28,188 bases of DNA from Candidatus Woesearchaeota archaeon (GTDB lineage Archaea; Nanobdellota; Nanobdellia; Woesearchaeales; PXDW01): assembly GCA_003564925.1 (NCBI GenBank), contig PXDW01000054.1, positions 1 to 28,188 on the forward strand, in the 5' to 3' direction. The translations under genes and the position numbers were made by a program. The notes beneath the pieces are model-generated. The model saw only the letters and a program-made list of their open reading frames with translations, made no database searches and was not told the origin of the DNA. Positions within the stretch are counted from its first letter, which is position 1, and the number at the start of each line of letters is the position of its first letter. Below are positions 14,523-22,144 of this stretch, piece by piece.

Positions 14523-15623
14523 TTAAATGTTATTACAATTTGTCTCTATGGTTATTTTCTTTTCTTTCTCATCAATATTTTTTATTATCTTATGGCCTTT
14601 CAGCTTTTCCTTTATATCCTTCCAGGAATTTTTTTTCAGTATGTTTTTTAGATCTTTTATCAAAGAATCTATAAGCTGGTAATTATGATAAATGAATTCA
14701 CCTTTCATTGTGTTTTCTTCAGCCATAGATTCCAAATGTTTTATTGTTTTCTCTTGCTCATCCTGTATTCTTTTAATCTTGTCAAGTTTTAAATCATGCC
14801 TTGTTTTGGCTATATTTTCCAAAGAGCCATATTTGCTCTCTATAGCTTTGTTGAAAGAGTCGTGTTTTTCAAATTTTAGATTTTTAAATTGGGTGAGTTT
14901 GAAAGGAACAATATCACCATTCTCGTATATGCCCGGTTCGGGTTTATTTTCCAAGAATTTTTTAATATTTAGGTATAATTTTTTAATTTCTTTATCATCC
15001 AATTCTTTTTTGTTCTTATCTAATTTAGCCAATAAACAAACCTCTTCTGAGTATACTCCTCCAAGTCCAAGATCGACAGCTAATGTTTTTACAATAGAAT
15101 CCATCTTTGATTTTTCAATCAATTCTTTTAGTTCTTTTTCTTTTATTTTAAAAAGATTATAAGGCCTCTTGGGATAATCATAAATATTTCCTTTTTTTAT
15201 TTCTCTTTGGCTCCATTTTTGGACAGATAAAGAGCCGATAATTTTGTAATCGCTTCGGCAAAGAACTATATTGCCTTTGCTGAATAATTCAATTATCAAA
15301 TAATATTTTTTTTCTTTTTCAAACTCAAACTCAATTATTCTTTCAGATTCCAGCTGCCTTATTTTTCTCAATCTTGAATTATTTAGGTATTTTCTTAAAA
15401 ACATCCCAAAATTTGATGGGTTTCCATATTCTTTTTTATGCTTGGTTATGAAAATCAAGTTTGACAAAACAACCTTAAGGAAAACTTTTCCCTTGCCAGG
15501 GATATGCAAGTCCAAAAGCAATTCATTCCTGTAATGGTATACTTTATTGATTTTTGCATTTTTCAATATTAAAAACTCTCTAACAAGAAACTTCAAGTCC
15601 AAGCTGCTAAGCTCTTTTTTCAT
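14523..15623 (-). CDS. NFACT-family protein lacking the NFACT-R domain (RqcH/Rqc2/Tae2-like)
   Basis: Resembles the N-terminal part of archaeal RqcH, which binds obstructed large ribosomal subunits and recruits tRNA. The NFACT-N domain covers about residues 1-180 (SSLDLKFLVREF start, YYLIIELFSKGNIVL, SVQKWSQREI), then a linker region and a coiled coil (about 270-335). The protein ends at 366 residues; full-length family members are usually over 500. The cut comes just where the C-terminal NFACT-R (DUF814) domain should start, and none is seen downstream before the 5S gene. The segment expected to hold the DR motif reads SER, keeping only the Arg. Leaderless from a TATA box at 15646. It may be a split gene with NFACT-R encoded elsewhere, or a degraded one. 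Confidence 0.75.
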   Translation of the reverse strand: MKKELSSLDLKFLVREFLILKNAKINKVYHYRNELLLDLHIPGKGKVFLKVVLSNLIFITKHKKEYGNPSNFGMFLRKYLNNSRLRKIRQLESERIIEFEFEKEKKYYLIIELFSKGNIVLCRSDYKIIGSLSVQKWSQREIKKGNIYDYPKRPYNLFKIKEKELKELIEKSKMDSIVKTLAVDLGLGGVYSEEVCLLAKLDKNKKELDDKEIKKLYLNIKKFLENKPEPGIYENGDIVPFKLTQFKNLKFEKHDSFNKAIESKYGSLENIAKTRHDLKLDKIKRIQDEQEKTIKHLESMAEENTMKGEFIYHNYQLIDSLIKDLKNILKKNSWKDIKEKLKGHKIIKNIDEKEKKITIETNCNNI

Positions 15624-15645
15624 ATTCTAAATTAAAAAGAGGAAG

Positions 15646-15653
15646 TATATAAA
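15646..15653 (-). promoter_or_regulatory. TATA box of the NFACT gene
   Basis: Minus-strand TTTATATA centred about 26 bases before the ATG at 15623, a leaderless arrangement. Confidence 0.55.
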
Positions 15654-15702
15654 GGTATTTAGAATAAAAGGGTATTTAAAAAAATTAGAAATTTAGAAAA
15701 GA

Positions 15703-15709
15703 TTAAATA
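15703..15709 (+). promoter_or_regulatory. TATA box of the PIG-L deacetylase gene
   Basis: TTAAATA centred 26 bases before the ATG at 15732. It supports that start over the longer open frame from 15711. Confidence 0.5.
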
Positions 15710-15731
15710 GTTGGGCCATAAATATTGTTTT

Positions 15732-16385
15732 ATGAAAAAAATTGAAAGTCTAAATTTAGGAAAAAAAGTTGCTGTTATATGCCCGCATGATGATGACGGA
15801 ATAATTGGGTGTGGCGGCTTATTAAGAAACATAAAAGCAAAGAAATACGCGGTAATTTTAACAGATGGCTCTTTAGGATATTCTGATATAAAACAAAAAA
15901 ATATAATTGTTGGTATTAGAAAAAAAGAGGCTAAAAAAGCCTATGATTTAATTGAAACAGAAACAGTATTCCTTAATTTTCCCGATATGTCATTACATCC
16001 ATATAGATGCTGGAAAACACCTGATGGAAAAGAAGGAGGATATCTTAAATTATTGAAGACATTAAAGAAGATACAGCCAGACACCATTTTTATTCCAAAC
16101 CATTTAGATAGGCACCCAGACCATAAAGCTGGATATGACCTGGCTTTTGTCTGCTCTTTCCAAATGCAAGAGCCTGTTGCAGCAGATTTTAAAAGAGTAA
16201 AAAAGCTTAAAAACATATTCATTTACAAAGTTTGGGATAATTTGGAAAAAACTACGCATTTTTTTGATATTGGAAAAAAGGAAAAGACAAAAAAACACGA
16301 ATCTTTATCAGAATTTAAAAGCCAGGAAAAAATTTTGAGGAGCCTTAATCTGGATATAAAAAAAGAAGAATTTCAAAAGATATGA
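15732..16385 (+). CDS. PIG-L family N-acetylglucosaminyl deacetylase-like protein
   Basis: Zinc-dependent amide hydrolase of 217 residues, probably removing an acetyl group from a GlcNAc-containing molecule. The signature PHDDDG is at residues 18-23 (His19 and Asp22 as metal ligand and base region), and the second ligand motif RHPDH is at 127-131. No signal peptide or membrane helix, so cytoplasmic. The start at 15732 is set by a TATA box 26 bases upstream. With UDP-GlcNAc synthesis encoded nearby (17573-21913), a GlcNAc conjugate, including a low-molecular-weight thiol precursor or glycolipid, is a reasonable but unproven substrate. Confidence 0.85.
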   Translation: MKKIESLNLGKKVAVICPHDDDGIIGCGGLLRNIKAKKYAVILTDGSLGYSDIKQKNIIVGIRKKEAKKAYDLIETETVFLNFPDMSLHPYRCWKTPDGKEGGYLKLLKTLKKIQPDTIFIPNHLDRHPDHKAGYDLAFVCSFQMQEPVAADFKRVKKLKNIFIYKVWDNLEKTTHFFDIGKKEKTKKHESLSEFKSQEKILRSLNLDIKKEEFQKI

Positions 16386-16419
16386 GATAGTTTTAAGCAC
16401 TGGACATTCTCAAGTGAAG

Positions 16420-16427
16420 TTTATAAA
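16420..16427 (+). promoter_or_regulatory. TATA box of the radical SAM gene
   Basis: TTTATAAA centred 26 bases before the ATG at 16450. It lies within the longer open frame beginning at a GTG at 16414, so it decides the start in favour of 16450. Confidence 0.55.
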
Positions 16428-16449
16428 CATAAGATGGTTTTTTAATCTT

Positions 16450-17544
16450 ATGAATTTGTTTGAAAAAGCAAGAATTCTTGGTAATGCTGGAAAGTGGGAT
16501 AGCTGTGGGCCCAAATCGTGCGAGGTAAATGTTGAAGAGGGTTTAGGAGGTATTTATTATGCCCAATCTGAGAACAAAAAGTGCAAAATATTCAAGACAC
16601 TTATGGAAAATAGCTGCAGCTTTGATTGTAAGTACTGTTCTAATTCTTCATCATGCAAAAAAAGTAAAGCCAAATATGAGCCTGAAGAAGTTGCTTCTTT
16701 ATTTGATTACCTCAAAAAAGCTGTTGGAGTAGAAGGCCTATTCCTAAGCTCTGCAATCTCTTCTGATCCTGACAGAGTAACAGAAAAAATGCTTGAAGCA
16801 GTTAGGATTATTAGATATAAGCAAAACTTCAAAGGCTATATCCATTTTAAGATTCTTCCCGGAACATCTTATGAGCTGATAAAGCAAGCTTCTGAGCTAA
16901 GCAACAGGATGAGCATTAATTTGGAAACTCCAAACAACTCTATTATGAATGAATTGAGCTCATGCAAAGAATATAAGACCGATATTCTGAAAAGGCAGGC
17001 ATGGATTTCAAAAATGAGGCTTAGTTCGGGGCAAACAACACAGATGATTATAAATAAATTAGCAACTGACAAGGATTTTTTAAAGATGGCTGACTGGGAA
17101 TATAAAAACTTCAAAATAAAAAGAATGTATTATTCAGCATTTAAGCCTATAAAAGGCACGCCATTAGAAAATGAAAATCCGGAGACTTTACTCAGGCAAA
17201 ACAGCCTTTATAATGTTGACTTTTTGATTAGAGACTATAATTTTAAATTAAGAGAATTTGATGGTGTTATGGTTGATGGTATGCTTCCTAAGGAAGACCC
17301 TAAACTGGCTCTTGCAAAGGCAAACTTTGAAGGGGCTATTGATATTAACCAATCTGCCTATGAAGAATTGATAAGAGTTCCTGGAATAGGCCCGAAAACA
17401 GCAAAAAGAATTATAGAAAGAATCGCTAAGAATGAAAAAATTAGAAAATATGAGGACCTGCAAAAGCTAGGTTGTTGGGTAGAAAGAGCAAAGCCTTTTA
17501 TTGAGATTGAAGGGAAAAGACAGACTAGTCTGGTAGAATTTTAG
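16450..17544 (+). CDS. Radical SAM protein with C-terminal helix-hairpin-helix (putative DNA modification/repair)
   Basis: A 364-residue protein. The CxxxCxxC cluster for the catalytic [4Fe-4S] is Cys56, Cys60 and Cys63. VEGLFLSSAIS and HFKILPGTS are core barrel motifs. Extra cysteines lie at 19, 24, 45 and 69. The last ~70 residues hold a helix-hairpin-helix (IRVPGIGPKTAKRIIERI), a non-specific DNA-binding module. The architecture matches the family of radical SAM proteins described as linked to a uracil-DNA-glycosylase-like partner. That partner is usually a neighbour; none is visible here. The reaction is unknown; spore-photoproduct-lyase-like DNA chemistry is only a suggestion. Confidence 0.8.
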   Translation: MNLFEKARILGNAGKWDSCGPKSCEVNVEEGLGGIYYAQSENKKCKIFKTLMENSCSFDCKYCSNSSSCKKSKAKYEPEEVASLFDYLKKAVGVEGLFLSSAISSDPDRVTEKMLEAVRIIRYKQNFKGYIHFKILPGTSYELIKQASELSNRMSINLETPNNSIMNELSSCKEYKTDILKRQAWISKMRLSSGQTTQMIINKLATDKDFLKMADWEYKNFKIKRMYYSAFKPIKGTPLENENPETLLRQNSLYNVDFLIRDYNFKLREFDGVMVDGMLPKEDPKLALAKANFEGAIDINQSAYEELIRVPGIGPKTAKRIIERIAKNEKIRKYEDLQKLGCWVERAKPFIEIEGKRQTSLVEF

Positions 17545-17572
17545 CCGAATCAAAGTCTTAAATATAGATAAT

Positions 17573-19315
17573 TTACTTAACTGTTACGCTCTTAGCTAGA
17601 TTTCTTGGCTTATCTATTGGCAATCGTTTGTTTAGAGCAATATAATAGGTTAGAAGCTGCCCGAAAGTTGTTGCAAGAATTCCAAACTTTCCGTCATTTT
17701 CTGTCTCAATCTTAAAGTCGCCGCTTAATTCGTTTGAAACAATGATTGTTTTGGCACCTCTTGACTCTACTTCTTTTGTGTTTGAAACCATGTCATAATC
17801 TTTATTGCTTATTAGGCTTATAACAGGGACTCCCTCTTCTATTAAAGCGAGTGTGCCGTGTTTGAGCTCTCCGCCCATCATTCCTTCTGCGTGTATATAT
17901 GATATCTCTTTAATCTTTAATGCGATCTCTCTGGCTACAGGATAGCTCAGTCCTCTTCCCAGTATGTATAGGTCTGGCTTATTGTGTATTTCTTCTGCTA
18001 ATTTCTTTATTATTTCAGCCTTATCAAGAACACCTCTTATCTCATCAGAAATATTATCCAAATTAACTTTATAACTGAATTCTTTAGCAACTCTTAAAAG
18101 CAAAACAGCCTGATTAATAAAAGACTTTGTTGCTGCAACACAAACTTCTTGTCCTGCCAAAATATTGATAGAGGCATCAGACATTCTCTGTATAGATGAG
18201 TATGGAACGTTAACTATAGAGAAAACTTTTGCCTTTTTGTCGATACAATATTTAAGAGCCTCTATAACATCCATTGTTTCTCCGGACTGAGTTATAGGTA
18301 TTACTAAGGTGTCTTTATCTACTGTTGCAAAATGCTGGAACTCTGAAGCTACAAGGGTCTGGCTCTCAACACCGCATTTATGAAGATAGTAAGCTCCCAG
18401 CAAAGAAGCGTGATAGCTTGTTCCTGCTGCAATAAACAAAACTTTTCTTGATTTTTTAATCATGCTTACTAATTTATCAAAATTATCTTTCTGCTCGTTT
18501 TCCAAAGAAACTAAAAGCCTTTTTGCAACCAATGGCTCTTCCATAATCTCTTTTATCATATAATGCTCAAATTTATCGATATTTGACTCGTCTTGCTCCC
18601 ATTCAAATTCTTTTATTGTTTTATTTTTTTCTTTTCCCAATCTGTCAAAAAATGTATAGCCGGATTCGGAAACTTCAGCAAATTCATCATTATCAAAAAA
18701 AATAGCTTTGCTTGTAAGATCTGAGAAAGCATAAACATCAGAAGCCAGCAAAAATCTATTATCTGATAGTCCAAGAACTAGGGGCGAGTCGCGTTTTATA
18801 GCATATATTTTTTTTTCAAATTTATGCATTAACAAAACTGCAAAGGTTCCTTCAGCATCTTTGATAAAATCCTTTATAGCTTCTTTAATGCTTAGATTGT
18901 TTTTAAGCTTGTCCTCAAAATAGTGTGCAATAACTTCAGAGTCTGTCTCAGACAAAAAATTGTATCCTTTTTTTATCAAATCATTTTTTAATTTTAAAAA
19001 ATTATCCAGAATTCCGTTATGCACTATAACTATCTCTTTATTTTGAGAAAGATGGGGATGAGAATTTTTGTCTGTTGGTTTTCCGTGCGTGCTCCATCTT
19101 GTATGCGCCATTCCACATGAGCCTTCAAGCTCCAAAAAGTTTAACTTTTTGTTGATTGAGTCTATTTCTCCTGCACCTTTTTTTATATTGATTGAGCCGT
19201 TGTTATAAACTGCCATACCTACTGAATCATATCCCCTATACTCGAGCCTTTTTATTCCCTTCAAAAGCAGCTCTGAAACATTTTCATTTGCAATAGCACC
19301 AAATATTCCACACAT
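17573..19315 (-). CDS. glmS: Glutamine-fructose-6-phosphate aminotransferase (GlmS)
   Basis: Makes glucosamine-6-phosphate from fructose-6-phosphate and glutamine, the entry to UDP-GlcNAc. Cys2 of MCGIFGA is the glutaminase nucleophile (class II amidotransferase domain, about 2-215, with HTRWSTHG). Two SIS sugar-isomerase domains follow, with AAGTSYHASL and ITQSGETMD in the first. The C-terminus DKPRNLAKSVTVK is the conserved end. At 580 residues it is slightly shorter than the E. coli enzyme. GGTGGG lies about five bases before the ATG. It is 82 bases after glmU on the same strand, so it may be co-transcribed or have its own promoter in that gap. Confidence 0.96.
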   Translation of the reverse strand: MCGIFGAIANENVSELLLKGIKRLEYRGYDSVGMAVYNNGSINIKKGAGEIDSINKKLNFLELEGSCGMAHTRWSTHGKPTDKNSHPHLSQNKEIVIVHNGILDNFLKLKNDLIKKGYNFLSETDSEVIAHYFEDKLKNNLSIKEAIKDFIKDAEGTFAVLLMHKFEKKIYAIKRDSPLVLGLSDNRFLLASDVYAFSDLTSKAIFFDNDEFAEVSESGYTFFDRLGKEKNKTIKEFEWEQDESNIDKFEHYMIKEIMEEPLVAKRLLVSLENEQKDNFDKLVSMIKKSRKVLFIAAGTSYHASLLGAYYLHKCGVESQTLVASEFQHFATVDKDTLVIPITQSGETMDVIEALKYCIDKKAKVFSIVNVPYSSIQRMSDASINILAGQEVCVAATKSFINQAVLLLRVAKEFSYKVNLDNISDEIRGVLDKAEIIKKLAEEIHNKPDLYILGRGLSYPVAREIALKIKEISYIHAEGMMGGELKHGTLALIEEGVPVISLISNKDYDMVSNTKEVESRGAKTIIVSNELSGDFKIETENDGKFGILATTFGQLLTYYIALNKRLPIDKPRNLAKSVTVK

Positions 19316-19351
19316 TCAACCCACCTTTTGTTAATATATCTTATAATTGTC

Positions 19352-19369
19352 TTGTAATATCTTTTACAA
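19352..19369. promoter_or_regulatory. Inverted repeat in the glmU-glmS gap
   Basis: TTGTAA-N6-TTACAA, a perfect 6-bp inverted repeat about 37 bases before the glmS start. It carries the same GTAA/TTAC core found in the two candidate operators upstream, though with different spacing. In DNA this AT-rich such a repeat can occur by chance. Confidence 0.3.
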
Positions 19370-19397
19370 AAGCATATATCACATATTTTTTACCAAA

Positions 19398-20582
19398 TTA
19401 TACTATGTCTTTTTTCACAACCTCTCCCGGCAAAGTTGTTTTTTTAGAGTATATTTTTCTTCCCGGATAAACACAGGTATTTATTCCTGTATGAACTTTG
19501 TGGCCAATAACCCCGCCGTATTTTCTTCTGCCTGTGTCTATAAGAACACCATTAACAACAGATTTTATATTGCTGTTATCATGCCTCAAATTAGCTACAA
19601 TTGTTCCTGCACCTAAATTGGATTTTTGCCCTATAACAGAATCTCCAACATAAGAAAGATGAGCGATATTAGTATCATCCCCAATTACTGAATTTTTTAT
19701 TTCAACAGCATGCCCTATGTGGCAGTTATCTCCTATAGATGTTGATCCCCTTATATAGCAGTTAGGCCCTATCTTGCAGCCTTCTCCAATTACAACATTG
19801 CCTTCTATGTAAGTTCCGGATTTTAAAAACGTGTTTTTTCCTATTACAGCATTTCCTTTTATAACAACGCCTTTTTCTATTTTTCCAAGTCTTTTATTTT
19901 TTATCCTACTGAGAAAAAATTCATTGGCTTCTAAAATATGCCAAGGATACCCAACAGCAATCCATTTTCTTGTCTTAACACAAAAAACCTTTTCATTTCT
20001 TGCCAGCTCAGTAATTGCATCAACAATTTCATACTCTCCCCTTAAAGATTTTTTTATGTTTTTTAATATTGAGAATATTTTTTCATCGGCTTTGTACAAA
20101 CCTGTGTTTGCCATATCAGAAACAAATTTCTTTGGCTTTTCAATTATTCCAGACAAAAGGCCTCTTTCAATATTAAGAACGCCATATTTTTCAGGGTCAG
20201 AAACTTTCTGGCCAAGAACAGCATACTTGTGCTTCATGCATCGCTTTATATCTTCTCTTGAAAATATATCATCAGCATTCATTATAAAAAAATTTCCCTT
20301 CAAAAAAGGTTCGCATTGTAAAACAGCGTTTCCCGTACCACAAATATCTTTTTGTATTATGTAGCTTATCTTGATTCCCTTATAGCTATTCCCAAAATAA
20401 TTCATTATTTTCTCTTTTTCATAATTTACAACAATAAAAACCTCATCTACTATCCCTGCCAATGAATCTAGGTTATATGATATTATAGTTTTGTTTGCTA
20501 TTTTTATCATTGGTTTAGGGGTTATCTCGGTTAAGGGCATCATTCTTGTTCCTTTACCAGCAGCCATTAGTATTGCTTTCAT
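19398..20582 (-). CDS. glmU: Bifunctional sugar-1-phosphate nucleotidyltransferase / acetyltransferase (archaeal GlmU type)
   Basis: Expected to acetylate glucosamine-1-phosphate and join it to UTP, giving UDP-GlcNAc. The N-terminal nucleotidyltransferase (about 1-225) has an intact catalytic loop AAGKGTRMMPLT followed by PKPMI, and NADD for metal. The C-terminal part (about 230-394) is a left-handed beta-helix of hexapeptide repeats ending in GGVIGHKVHTGINTCVYPG. The 394-residue layout resembles the archaeal Sulfolobus ST0452-type enzyme, which also handles glucose-1-phosphate and TTP. Its start shares ATGA with the glmM stop. It contrasts with the two RHH-fused nucleotidyltransferases, whose catalytic loops are lost. 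Confidence 0.88.
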   Translation of the reverse strand: MKAILMAAGKGTRMMPLTEITPKPMIKIANKTIISYNLDSLAGIVDEVFIVVNYEKEKIMNYFGNSYKGIKISYIIQKDICGTGNAVLQCEPFLKGNFFIMNADDIFSREDIKRCMKHKYAVLGQKVSDPEKYGVLNIERGLLSGIIEKPKKFVSDMANTGLYKADEKIFSILKNIKKSLRGEYEIVDAITELARNEKVFCVKTRKWIAVGYPWHILEANEFFLSRIKNKRLGKIEKGVVIKGNAVIGKNTFLKSGTYIEGNVVIGEGCKIGPNCYIRGSTSIGDNCHIGHAVEIKNSVIGDDTNIAHLSYVGDSVIGQKSNLGAGTIVANLRHDNSNIKSVVNGVLIDTGRRKYGGVIGHKVHTGINTCVYPGRKIYSKKTTLPGEVVKKDIV

Positions 20583-21913
20583 TTTTTAAACTCCTCTCCA
20601 ATTTCTTCTGCATAGTTTTTTATATCTTGTGGGTTCTCGCCCTCTACTAAAACTCTAACTAAGTTTTCAGTCCCTGAATAACGTACATGAACCCTTCCTT
20701 TTCCTTTTAACCTATTCTCAACTTCCTTTATTTTTTTCAAAACTTCGGGGAGGTCCTCAATAGGCTTTTTTTCCTCAACACATAAATTCAGCAGTACTTG
20801 CGGAAGTTTTTCCATTTTTGCGAGTTCAGAAAGATTTTTTCCGCTGTCTTTTATTATATTCAAAACATGGAGAGCAGCTATTGTCCCGTCTCCTGTTGTT
20901 GAATTATCTAGAAAAATCAGATGTCCTGAATTTTCTCCCCCAAAATTATATCCGTTTCTTTTCATCTCATCAAAAACATATCTGTCTCCAACATCAGTTC
21001 TGACTACTTCTATATTGTTTTGTTTCATTAATATATCCAGCCCGATATTGCTCATTACTGTCGATACAAGAGTGTTTTTATTTAACCTGTTCTGTTTTTT
21101 TAATTCTAATGCACAAAGAGCCATTATCTGGTCTCCATCTATTTCATGACCTTTTTCATCAACAAATATTACACGATCAGCATCCCCATCAAGCGCTATA
21201 CCTAAGTTCGCTTTTTGCTTAAGCACTTCTTCCTTTAATTTGTCTGGATACAATGAACCAGCCTGTTTATTTATATTTAGGCCGTCGGGCTGGTTATGTA
21301 TAGGTATAACTTCGGCACCAAGCTCCTTAAATATTTGGGGCGAGACATGATAAGCTGCTCCGTGTGCGCAGTCAACAACAACCTTCAATCCCTTCAAAGA
21401 GTTATTATTTATTGCAGCTTTTGCAAACTCAATATATCTTCCTTTAGCATCATCAATCCTATATGCTTTACCTATCTTATCTGCTATAATATGGTCATGG
21501 TTGAAATTATTTGAAAAAACAAGCCCCTCTATTTTTTCCTCTATTTCATCTGAAAGCTTATGCCCGTTTTTATCGAAAAATTTTATTCCGTTATGCTCTG
21601 CTGGGTTATGCGAAGCTGAAATAACAATGCCAGCATCGGCTGCAAATGATTTTGTTAGGTGTGCTATTGCGGGAGTTGGCATAGGGCCAACTAAAAGAAC
21701 ATCAGCACCCATAGAAGTGATTCCTGAAGTTAATGAATACTCAAGCATATATCCGCTAATTCTTGTGTCTTTTCCAATCAATATTGTGGGCTTATTCTTT
21801 CCGTTTCCTAGAACTATTGCAGCTGCCTTGCCAAGTTTTAAAGCCATGTCTGCTGTCATAGGGTGTTGATTTGCTATCCCCCTAACCCCGTCAGTCCCAA
21901 AAAGCTGTCTCAT
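20579..21913 (-). CDS. glmM: Phosphoglucosamine mutase (GlmM)
   Basis: Interconverts glucosamine-6-phosphate and glucosamine-1-phosphate. The opening RQLFGTDGVRG, the phosphoserine loop ISASHNP with Ser101, the metal loop DGDADR (242-247) and the C-terminal phosphate loop RYSGTENLVRV are all intact. At 444 residues it matches the bacterial-type GlmM length. First gene of glmM-glmU-glmS and leaderless from a TATA box 26 bases upstream. The order places all UDP-GlcNAc steps from fructose-6-phosphate in one unit. Some phosphomannomutase activity is common in archaeal relatives. Confidence 0.92.
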   Translation of the reverse strand: MRQLFGTDGVRGIANQHPMTADMALKLGKAAAIVLGNGKNKPTILIGKDTRISGYMLEYSLTSGITSMGADVLLVGPMPTPAIAHLTKSFAADAGIVISASHNPAEHNGIKFFDKNGHKLSDEIEEKIEGLVFSNNFNHDHIIADKIGKAYRIDDAKGRYIEFAKAAINNNSLKGLKVVVDCAHGAAYHVSPQIFKELGAEVIPIHNQPDGLNINKQAGSLYPDKLKEEVLKQKANLGIALDGDADRVIFVDEKGHEIDGDQIMALCALELKKQNRLNKNTLVSTVMSNIGLDILMKQNNIEVVRTDVGDRYVFDEMKRNGYNFGGENSGHLIFLDNSTTGDGTIAALHVLNIIKDSGKNLSELAKMEKLPQVLLNLCVEEKKPIEDLPEVLKKIKEVENRLKGKGRVHVRYSGTENLVRVLVEGENPQDIKNYAEEIGEEFKK

Positions 21914-21934
21914 CAGTAATCTTCAATAGCAATG

Positions 21935-21943
21935 ATTTATATA
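21935..21943 (-). promoter_or_regulatory. TATA box of the glm operon
   Basis: Minus-strand TATATAAAT centred 26 bases before the glmM ATG at 21913, a leaderless arrangement. The remaining 21944-22113 gap is very AT-rich and shows nothing else I can support. Confidence 0.55.
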
Positions 21944-22113
21944 CTTAATTCAAAAATCTTTTATAATAAAAAACAAAAATAAGCAATTATAAGAATTATT
22001 TTATCATATTAAAGTTTATTTTTACTTAATTTTAAAAATAGATTTATAATATAACTTATTTGAATAAAAATAAAAATATTAATCATTTTATTATTATATT
22101 ATATTATAGAAAA

Positions 22114-22124
22114 CTATATAAATA
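22114..22124 (+). promoter_or_regulatory. TATA box of the winged-helix regulator gene
   Basis: CTATATAAATA centred 26 bases before the ATG at 22145, consistent with a leaderless mRNA. Confidence 0.6.
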
Positions 22125-22144
22125 TTATAAATTTTTTTATAATA

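Noticed and set aside
19831..20364. Open frame of 177 codons opposite glmU
   Set aside because: Antisense shadow of a clear bifunctional enzyme; low-complexity Phe/Ser/Ile-rich translation with no motif.
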